A stretch of DNA of 64,000 nucleotides from Bacilli bacterium (lineage in GTDB: Bacteria; Bacillota_I; Bacilli_A; RFN20; CAG-826). The stretch lies in NCBI GenBank assembly GCA_017447165.1, contig JAFSOD010000004.1, forward strand, positions 305,267-369,266, in the 5' to 3' direction. Position 1 is the first letter of the stretch; every line of letters begins with the position of its first letter. The translations under genes and the position numbers were made by a program. Shown here piece after piece: positions 57,797-64,000 of the stretch. Below the pieces are notes generated by a model that was not told the origin of the DNA, searched no databases, and saw only the letters and a list, made by a program, of their open reading frames with translations.

Positions 57797-58351
57797 ATGA
57801 AAACTGGACATGCTTTAGCAATAACTTTAAAAGACATGATGGCCCATCAACCACTTGAGACCATTTCTGTTTTAGAGTTGTCTAAAAAGTGTGGAATCAG
57901 TAGAAAAACATTCTATTATCACTATCACGATACATATGATTTACTCGCTCAAGTGTTTTTAGAAGAAAAGATCCCTGGAGTGAATAACGCGACCACCTTC
58001 CAAGAACTCATTGTATTTGTCTTTGAATACTATAAAGATAACCAAGCTTTTGTAGATGCGACACTTCAAAGTGCAGGAAGTGATTTATTCTCAGAGTTCG
58101 TTTATAACGTCTTCTACACAACAGCGTTGAAGTTCATTAAAAAGATCGATGAAGATAACATTCTTCACCCTAACACAAAGAAATCAATTGCCAGATTCTA
58201 CGCTTACGGATATGGCAATTCCACAGTCTATTATTTGACTAACTATAAAAACAAAACCCTTATTGGTTTGATGAACTCATTTAACTTCATTGATAAGGAA
58301 AATTTTAAGAAAAACGTGCAAAAAGCGATTAATTTGGAGAAAAAACAATGA
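57797..58351 (+). CDS. TetR-family regulator (DhaS-like)
   Basis: The N-terminal helix-turn-helix (ETISVLELSKKCGISRKTFYYHYHDTYDLL) is clear, and the ligand-binding C-terminal part has the short all-helical pattern of the TetR_C group. It is 184 residues, as expected. It overlaps the alcohol dehydrogenase gene by 4 bases (ATGA), so it probably controls that gene or the whole operon. The effector is unknown. Confidence 0.85.
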   Translation: MKTGHALAITLKDMMAHQPLETISVLELSKKCGISRKTFYYHYHDTYDLLAQVFLEEKIPGVNNATTFQELIVFVFEYYKDNQAFVDATLQSAGSDLFSEFVYNVFYTTALKFIKKIDEDNILHPNTKKSIARFYAYGYGNSTVYYLTNYKNKTLIGLMNSFNFIDKENFKKNVQKAINLEKKQ

Positions 58352-59520
58352 AAAACTTCAATTTTGTGTCTCCTACTAAAATATACTTCGGACCTGGCAA
58401 AGAGAACGATGTTGGTGCTATTTTAAAAGAGCATGGCGCGAGCAAAGTTTTGGTTGTGATTGGCAAAAACTCAGTTATTAAAAGTGGCTTATTAGAAAGA
58501 GTTGTTGTCTCTTTAAGTAAAGCTGTTATTCCTTTTGAATTACTAAGAGGAGTAAGAGCAAATCCGACTTTTGATTTAGTAGAAGAAGGATTAAAAATGG
58601 TTCGAGAGAACAAGATTGATTTCATTCTAGCTATTGGTGGTGGTAGTGTTATTGACACTGCTAAATGTATTGCTGTTAATTACTATCATAACGGCGGAGT
58701 TAAAGAGATCAATCTTCATCAAGCTGAGCCAACTAAAGCGTTACCTCTTGGAGTCATCTTAACAATCTCTGCAGCGGGTAGTGAGTTATCTAATTCTTGT
58801 GTTATTCAAGACGATAATACAGGGATGAAGGTTGGCTTTAATTCAGATTTGGTAAGACCAGTATTCGCGATTGAGAACCCTGAACTCACTTATTCTTTGC
58901 CAAAAGAACAAATTGCTTATGGGGTAGTGGATATCTTAATGCATACATTAGAAAGATATTTCTCTCCAAGCGAAAAACATGAATTAGCGGATGAATTTGC
59001 GTTAGGCCTAATTAAGAATGTTTTAGAAATTGGTTTACAAGTATATCAATATCCTGAGAATTATGATTATCAAGCCACACTTATGCTTGCTTCCTCTTTA
59101 TCACATAATGGAATTACTAGTGTTGGTAAAAAATACTATATGCCAATACATCAATTAGAGCATCCACTTAGTGGAACCTTCCCTAATATTGCTCATGGTT
59201 TGGGTTTAGCAGTTTTATTCCCTGCTTGGTGTAGATATTATTATAAGTACGACATTGAGAAATTCACCACCCTAGGTGAAAGAATCTTCGATATTTATTC
59301 AGGAGATAAAGAAGCTGATGCTTTAGCCACGATTGAGGCATTTGAAGAATACTTTGGTAGAATGAATCTCCCTCATAAGTTATCTGATTTAGGTGTAAAA
59401 AAAGAGGATATAGATGTATTAGTTAACAAAGTTACTAACAACAATACTCGCACAGTATTTCACCACACTAAACCGATAAATGATGAAGTAGCACGTAAAA
59501 TATATTATTCTTGTTTATAA
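58348..59520 (+). CDS. Iron-containing alcohol dehydrogenase
   Basis: This NAD(P)H-dependent group III dehydrogenase of 390 residues is of the butanol/lactaldehyde type. It has FVSPTKIYFGPGKEND, the nucleotide-binding AIGGGSVIDTAKCIA, and metal ligands around DILMHTLERYFS and PIHQLEHPLSG...HGLGLAVLFPAW. It probably reduces aldehydes in fermentation to regenerate NAD. The close relatives are BdhA/YugJ. Linked by overlap to the TetR-like regulator. Confidence 0.92.
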   Translation: MKNFNFVSPTKIYFGPGKENDVGAILKEHGASKVLVVIGKNSVIKSGLLERVVVSLSKAVIPFELLRGVRANPTFDLVEEGLKMVRENKIDFILAIGGGSVIDTAKCIAVNYYHNGGVKEINLHQAEPTKALPLGVILTISAAGSELSNSCVIQDDNTGMKVGFNSDLVRPVFAIENPELTYSLPKEQIAYGVVDILMHTLERYFSPSEKHELADEFALGLIKNVLEIGLQVYQYPENYDYQATLMLASSLSHNGITSVGKKYYMPIHQLEHPLSGTFPNIAHGLGLAVLFPAWCRYYYKYDIEKFTTLGERIFDIYSGDKEADALATIEAFEEYFGRMNLPHKLSDLGVKKEDIDVLVNKVTNNNTRTVFHHTKPINDEVARKIYYSCL

Positions 59521-59525
59521 CAATT

Positions 59526-60683
59526 ATGAAAAAAGAGAGCATTTTTGGAATTGTAATGTACCTTCTCATCTTCGCATTTGCGATCGTGTATGGTTTTACT
59601 GTTCTTCAAACACATTTTAAATTCTCAGCGATGACTGCTGTTTGGCAATATGCCTTGTATATTATTGGATGTATTGTTGCAGGTATTCTAATTAGTGCGA
59701 TTCTTTTTGAATTTGGCCATGCGCTTGGAGCAAAAGTTGGTGGTTACAAAATAGTGAAGTTTACAGTTTTATACTTCTCCATCTATTCAGATAATGGAAA
59801 ACGTAAGTTTGGTTTTAGAAAATTCGATGGTTTAACTGGAGAAACATTAATTGTTCCTAATTATGAAAAGAAAGAAAAACCAAGCCCTATTCCATATTTG
59901 ATATATGGACCGATATTTAATCTAGCTTGGTTTTTAGGATCTCTATTTTCTTTCTTCTATTTTAGAAAAGGAACAGCGTTTGATGGAGATGTTGCATATG
60001 CCTTTTTAACTGTTGGATTAATTTCATTAATTTTATTTATTTATGATATTGTTCCAATTAAAACAGATGTCACTACGAATGGATATTGGCTTTTCTCTTT
60101 ACTAAAGAGCAAGGACTATCAAGGATACAACGAATTGTTATTTGCGAGAAATGACCCTAATAATGTTACTACAGTTCCTAGTGAATCTACAAAAGTAGAT
60201 AAGCCAGTTAAACAAGTTAATCTTAGTCGTGTAGAAGGCAAATTATTAAGTGTCGCTAATTTAATTGATGAAAAGAAATATGATGAAGCTTCCAAGTTAT
60301 TAGAAGAGATTTTAGCAAAGCCAGAAGAGTTAACCGCTAAACCATTTTTAGAGGCTAACGAACAAAAAATCTATATCAAGATTATGACTGTTTCTCATGA
60401 AGAGATGAGTGAATATTATAATAACGAAATAGCGTTATCTTTAAAAAGAGATATTTCTAGTGATCGCACTTTAATTGGTATAAGAACTTATATCTTAATG
60501 GCAGGATTATTTGATAAATCTAGAAGTGAATGTGCGTTAGCGTTATCTAAAGTTGCTAAGGCATATAAAAACACTATCCCAAGCCGTAAACATCCAGAAC
60601 TAGTGTTATTTAATGATGCATTAGAAAAGGTGTGCCAGGCACACCCTAAATGGGAATTAGATATTTATAAACTCTACGAGTAA
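59526..60683 (+). CDS. M50-like membrane protein with degenerate active site
   Basis: The 385-residue protein begins with two or three membrane helices around residue 61-75, where the site-2-protease motif HExxH is replaced by FEFGH (Phe61, Glu62, His65) followed by ALGAKVGGYK, as in M50 peptidases. LIYGPIFNLAWFLG and YDIVPIKTDVTTNGYWL match the remaining M50 elements. From residue 235 a soluble helical region follows (KLLSVANLIDEKKYDEASKLLEEIL), like tetratricopeptide repeats. Without the first His it is probably not a protease. I chose the ATG at 59526; its stop abuts that of mgtE. Confidence 0.7.
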   Translation: MKKESIFGIVMYLLIFAFAIVYGFTVLQTHFKFSAMTAVWQYALYIIGCIVAGILISAILFEFGHALGAKVGGYKIVKFTVLYFSIYSDNGKRKFGFRKFDGLTGETLIVPNYEKKEKPSPIPYLIYGPIFNLAWFLGSLFSFFYFRKGTAFDGDVAYAFLTVGLISLILFIYDIVPIKTDVTTNGYWLFSLLKSKDYQGYNELLFARNDPNNVTTVPSESTKVDKPVKQVNLSRVEGKLLSVANLIDEKKYDEASKLLEEILAKPEELTAKPFLEANEQKIYIKIMTVSHEEMSEYYNNEIALSLKRDISSDRTLIGIRTYILMAGLFDKSRSECALALSKVAKAYKNTIPSRKHPELVLFNDALEKVCQAHPKWELDIYKLYE

Positions 60684-62114
60684 TTATAATCCAAAGAACG
60701 CTGGATTAATTAACTGTGTCCAAATTAAGAAATAAGTAATTAATGACACAATATCAACTATAGTTGTAGTAAAAGGCCCACAGACCACTGCTGGGTCTAA
60801 TTTTATTAATTTGGCTAAGAATGGAAGTGAACAGCCAACCATTCTAGAAATAATCATAGTGACAAATAATGTGCCTGCCACTAAAGCAGCAATCAGTAAT
60901 TCACCTTTAACTACCAATGGAGTAACATCAGAAATTGACTTGGTATCTACAATACCAACGCTCATTTCAAACATTAACCAACCAAAGGCGAATAAGGATA
61001 CAATTCCACCAATAACTGCGGCAACACGTAGTTCTTTCCAGGCTACTTTCCAGTAGTCCTTTTTATCAAATTCGTCTAGAGATAACGATCTAACAATCAT
61101 AGTAGTGGTTTGTCCACCAGAGTTTCCTCCAGCATCCATAATAAGTGGAGTAAAGACCGCTAAAATAGCGAATTTACCAATCTCTGCTTCGAATCCTGAA
61201 AGGATTAAAGTAGAGAAAACTTGTAAGACCATTAATGCAATAATCCACGGAACGCACTTTAAAACTAACTTATAGACTGGTGTCTTTAAGTATGGATCAG
61301 ACATATCAGAGATAGCCGCCATACGAGCGATATCTTCTGTGACTTCTTCTTCAATAATATCGACGACGTCATCGATGGTGATGATACCGACAATTTTGTT
61401 TTCATCGTTAGTGACTGCCATTGCGGTTAAGTCGTAACGTTTGAACATTTTAGCGACATCTTCTTGGTCATTATTAACATTACAAGAGACAAAGTCTCTA
61501 TTCATAATGTCAGACAAAATTTCATCTTCTTTAGCAAAGATTAAATCATCTAAATCGACTGTACCTGTTAATGTTCTTTTTGTGTCTCTGACAAAGATTG
61601 TATAAACAGTTTCTGCGTCACGGCCCTTTTCTCTAATGATTTTGATAGCATCTTTAACAGATGTATCTTCTTTCATCTCGATGTACTCTGTGGTCATGAC
61701 ACTTCCAGCGGTGTCTTCTTTGTAATTTAACAATTTGTTAACATCGTTTCTCATTTCTTTAGGACATACTTTTAAAACTCTGTTAACGATGTTGGCAGGT
61801 AATTGTTGAATAGCATCAGTAATATCGTCAGCGTAGGACTCATTAATAAGTTCAACGAGCTCTTTATCTGAGAATGCGTTAATAATCAATTCTTGTTGGT
61901 CACTAGATAATTCCGCAAAGAACTCAGCAGCGTATTCATTATCGACAACTTTAAAGATGTAAAGCAAAGCTTTAACATCATCAACATCTTCAATCGCTTC
62001 CGCGATATCAATATTTGGAACAGTATCAAAAATCTCGATGACTTTTTGTCGATCGCGTTTTTGTATCGCTGTTAAAAGCTGTTCTCTAAGTTCTTCAATC
62101 TCGATTTCTTCCAT
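60684..62114 (-). CDS. mgtE: Magnesium transporter MgtE
   Basis: This is a magnesium channel of 476 residues with a helical N-domain (to about 120), two CBS domains (VMTTEYIEMKEDTSVKDAI and RDFVSC to TIDDVVDIIEEE), a plug helix and five membrane helices with AGGNSGGQ and the C-terminal PAVVCGPFTTTIVD. I chose the ATG at 62114, since the protein then starts MEEIEIEELREQL; the upstream extension would cross the promoter. No magnesium riboswitch is seen and the mRNA appears leaderless. Confidence 0.94.
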   Translation of the reverse strand: MEEIEIEELREQLLTAIQKRDRQKVIEIFDTVPNIDIAEAIEDVDDVKALLYIFKVVDNEYAAEFFAELSSDQQELIINAFSDKELVELINESYADDITDAIQQLPANIVNRVLKVCPKEMRNDVNKLLNYKEDTAGSVMTTEYIEMKEDTSVKDAIKIIREKGRDAETVYTIFVRDTKRTLTGTVDLDDLIFAKEDEILSDIMNRDFVSCNVNNDQEDVAKMFKRYDLTAMAVTNDENKIVGIITIDDVVDIIEEEVTEDIARMAAISDMSDPYLKTPVYKLVLKCVPWIIALMVLQVFSTLILSGFEAEIGKFAILAVFTPLIMDAGGNSGGQTTTMIVRSLSLDEFDKKDYWKVAWKELRVAAVIGGIVSLFAFGWLMFEMSVGIVDTKSISDVTPLVVKGELLIAALVAGTLFVTMIISRMVGCSLPFLAKLIKLDPAVVCGPFTTTIVDIVSLITYFLIWTQLINPAFFGL

Positions 62115-62121
62115 ACAAAAA

Positions 62122-62150
62122 ATTATAAGTATAAAAAAAGTTGATATCAA
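62122..62150 (-). promoter_or_regulatory. Promoter of mgtE, leaderless
   Basis: On the minus strand TTGATA (62145-62150), 17 bases, TATAAT (62122-62127), then 7 bases to the ATG. The predicted transcription start coincides with the start codon. Confidence 0.7.
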
Positions 62151-62183
62151 ACTTTTTTGTTTGGCTACCAACTTCTATTAATA

Positions 62184-63506
62184 TTATTTTCCAGAAACTA
62201 CAAGTTTCTTCACTATTACTGATGGACAACTAGTTCCTGATATAAATTCTTTAGAATCATTACCAACACTAGAAATGGAACTAAACAAAGAAACAAGGTT
62301 GCCTGACACTGTAATAATATCTAGCGGATGATCAATCTTTCCGCCCTTAATTAAGAATCCAGTTGATTGAAGAGAGAAGTTACCTGTTCTAGAGTTTAAT
62401 CCGGCGTGTAATCCTGATACTTCTGTAATATAGACTCCATCTCCAATTTCTTTGAAGAGTTCTTCTTGGCTCTTTCTCCCTGGTTTCATCTTTAAATAAG
62501 TTGGAGCTGTATAGACTTTACTACCAGAAGTAACTCCGTTACCTGTTGACTCAACTCCATCTTTAGCTGCAGTGGTCAAATTATATAGATAAGTTTCTAA
62601 ATTTCCGTTTTTGATGATGGCTTTATTATAAGTAGCAACACCTTCATCATCGAAAGATTTTGAAAAAACAGTTTTATTGATAGGTAAATCTTCAATAGTT
62701 ACTTTGCTAGAAGCAACTTTTTGACCAAGCTTGCCAACAAATAACGATGAATTCTTTTGAACATCTTCTGCAATAGCACTCGAAACATAAGCATTCATTA
62801 AAGCGCTAACAACCGCAGGACCTAAAACTGCTTTGTAGGTTGATGAATCACATGGATGTCCGCCTAATTGAGAAACCGTTTCCTTTACAACTTCGGCTAC
62901 TAGTTCGTTTGGGACAAATTTGTCAAAATCATTATCTAAGAACATTTCAGAACCAGTTTTTGTTTGCTCATTTTCTTTAGCAACTGCAGCTGCATAATAT
63001 ACAAAATAGTTTGATCTTTGTGAAAGCTTTAATCCGTGTGTATTAATAATTGTTAATGATGAACTACTTTCGTCATAAGCGACTGTAGCGACTTCAATAA
63101 TTCTTGGGTCTGCCACTCTTAGCTTTGACTCAACTTCTCTTGCAAGATCAATTTTCTTTTCTACAGGAATAGTCGCTAATTGACGATTAAAAGTATTAAT
63201 TTTTCTATAATTTTTACTTCCTTTAAAGATAAAAACAGGATCATCATTTTCGACAACAGATGCGTTTTCAATAATTTTATCAACAAAGAATTGTGCCATC
63301 TTATTGTTATAGACATCACTACTAATTGAACCCATTTTTCCTTTATAGATTCCGCGAGCGTAAAATCCAAAAGAATTACTTGTGGAATATGAATCTATCT
63401 CTCCGTGGAATAAAGAGAATGATAAAGAATATGAATTGGAGAAACTGACTTCAGCTTCTTCGATGCCAGCTTTTTTAGCTAGCTCAAAAAACTTATCGAA
63501 TTTCAT
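62184..63506 (-). CDS. tldE: TldE/PmbA family metalloprotease subunit
   Basis: This 440-residue partner of TldD forms the TldD/E protease, which degrades unfolded peptides and processes some modified peptides. It has a GGHPCDSSTYKAVLGPAVVS segment, KVASSKVTIEDLP, FDDEGVATYNKAIIKNGNLETYLYN and the late SGLHAGLNSRTGNFSLQSTGF, all typical of PmbA. It has no zinc-binding HExxxH, as expected for the E subunit. It overlaps tldD by one base (TAATG). Confidence 0.9.
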   Translation of the reverse strand: MKFDKFFELAKKAGIEEAEVSFSNSYSLSFSLFHGEIDSYSTSNSFGFYARGIYKGKMGSISSDVYNNKMAQFFVDKIIENASVVENDDPVFIFKGSKNYRKINTFNRQLATIPVEKKIDLAREVESKLRVADPRIIEVATVAYDESSSSLTIINTHGLKLSQRSNYFVYYAAAVAKENEQTKTGSEMFLDNDFDKFVPNELVAEVVKETVSQLGGHPCDSSTYKAVLGPAVVSALMNAYVSSAIAEDVQKNSSLFVGKLGQKVASSKVTIEDLPINKTVFSKSFDDEGVATYNKAIIKNGNLETYLYNLTTAAKDGVESTGNGVTSGSKVYTAPTYLKMKPGRKSQEELFKEIGDGVYITEVSGLHAGLNSRTGNFSLQSTGFLIKGGKIDHPLDIITVSGNLVSLFSSISSVGNDSKEFISGTSCPSVIVKKLVVSGK

Positions 63507-64000
63507 TATTTCAATTCTCCTCCTCTACCACCAACGAGTATTTCACTAATTCTAATAGTAGGTTGTCCAACATTTGTTCTTATACTGCCGCTTGCAGCAC
63601 CACACATACCTTGGGCTAAGGCCAAATCGTTTCCAACCATATCGATTTTCTTTAGAATTTCTTCACCTTTACCAATTAATGTCGCTCCTTTAACTGGTTC
63701 TGTTATTTTTCCGTCTCTAATAATGTATGCTTCAGAGCATCCGAAATTAAATTCACCGGTTGTTGGATCGACAGAGCCACCATTAAATGATACTGCATAT
63801 AATCCTAGCTTGGTGGCTTTGATAATATCTTCAGGATTTGTTTTCCCGTTATCAATGTAAGTATTGCTCATTCTGCTTGTTGGGCAATATTTGTAATTTT
63901 GTCTTCTACAAGAACCATTTCCTTCTTTGCCCATTCTTCTTCCGTTGAAATCATCAATCATGAAGTTAACGAGTTTTCCATCTTTAATTAAAACGCGTTT
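63506..64000 (-). CDS. tldD: TldD metalloprotease subunit, 5' part outside the window
   Basis: The frame is open to the right edge. The visible C-terminal 164 residues include NGSCRRQNYKYCPTSRMSNTY, SFNGGSVDPTTGEFNFGCSE, the GATLIGKGEEILKKIDMVGN segment and GMCGAASGSIRTNVGQPTIR, the conserved end of TldD. The zinc-binding HExxxH lies in the missing part. It is the catalytic subunit, cotranscribed with tldE. Confidence 0.92.
   Translation of the reverse strand, partial: KRVLIKDGKLVNFMIDDFNGRRMGKEGNGSCRRQNYKYCPTSRMSNTYIDNGKTNPEDIIKATKLGLYAVSFNGGSVDPTTGEFNFGCSEAYIIRDGKITEPVKGATLIGKGEEILKKIDMVGNDLALAQGMCGAASGSIRTNVGQPTIRISEILVGGRGGELK

Overview
This is a 64 kb chromosomal window from a low-GC member of the Bacillota, probably a gut-associated Bacilli lineage close to the Mollicutes. 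The evidence is the AT-rich base composition, the Bacillus/Mollicutes-type replication-origin gene order (rnmV, ksgA, mnmE, jag, yidC, rnpA, rpmH, origin, dnaA, dnaN, yaaA, recF, gyrB, gyrA, serS), and many lipoproteins with lipoboxes but no LPXTG anchors. The standard code with TGA as a stop is in use: four genes end on TGA where they overlap the next start. The exact taxon cannot be fixed from this sequence.

Left part (1-8.7 kb): the end of a DUF3990-like gene and a small overlapping partner, pyruvate phosphate dikinase, an orphan Phd/YefM antitoxin with a palindromic operator, a 600-base intergenic stretch with a structured RNA that may encode a tiny membrane peptide, a GH94-related enzyme, and a divergent MsmX/UgpC-type ABC ATPase.

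Glycan region (8.7-28 kb): a minus-strand operon of about 17 kb encodes a secreted tyrosine phosphatase, a large SGNH esterase lipoprotein, a LacI regulator, a sugar ABC importer (binding protein and two permeases, no ATPase), a GH10 xylanase lipoprotein, a carbohydrate-binding-like lipoprotein and two GH94 phosphorylases. A separately transcribed surface protein with InlB-type repeats follows. The same palindrome, GGTAAGCGCTTACC, lies at both promoters, so both units are probably controlled by the LacI protein of the operon. The likely logic is extracellular cleavage and deacetylation of plant cell-wall beta-glycans, oligosaccharide import energised by the ATPase at 7.2 kb, and phosphorolysis in the cytoplasm.

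Origin region (28-47 kb): genes diverge from a bipartite oriC. DnaA-box clusters lie at 36.5-36.8 kb and, as a tandem perfect pair beside an AT-rich tract, between dnaA and dnaN. Leftward genes are rpmH to a truncated glmU; rightward genes are dnaA to serS.

Right part (47-64 kb): a small gene interrupted by an in-frame TGA; a CapE/CapF/CapG set for UDP-N-acetyl-L-fucosamine in which CapE carries an N-terminal helix-turn-helix domain; a superoxide reductase and a glycosyltransferase; tRNA-Ala and tRNA-Met; the SRP RNA directly followed by tadA; an operon of P-type ATPase, psuG, TetR-like regulator, iron alcohol dehydrogenase and a degenerate M50-like membrane protein; and, on the minus strand, mgtE and the tldE/tldD pair (tldD cut by the window end). 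Several promoters place the predicted transcription start on or beside the ATG, suggesting leaderless mRNAs. No insertion sequence, prophage or CRISPR array was seen.
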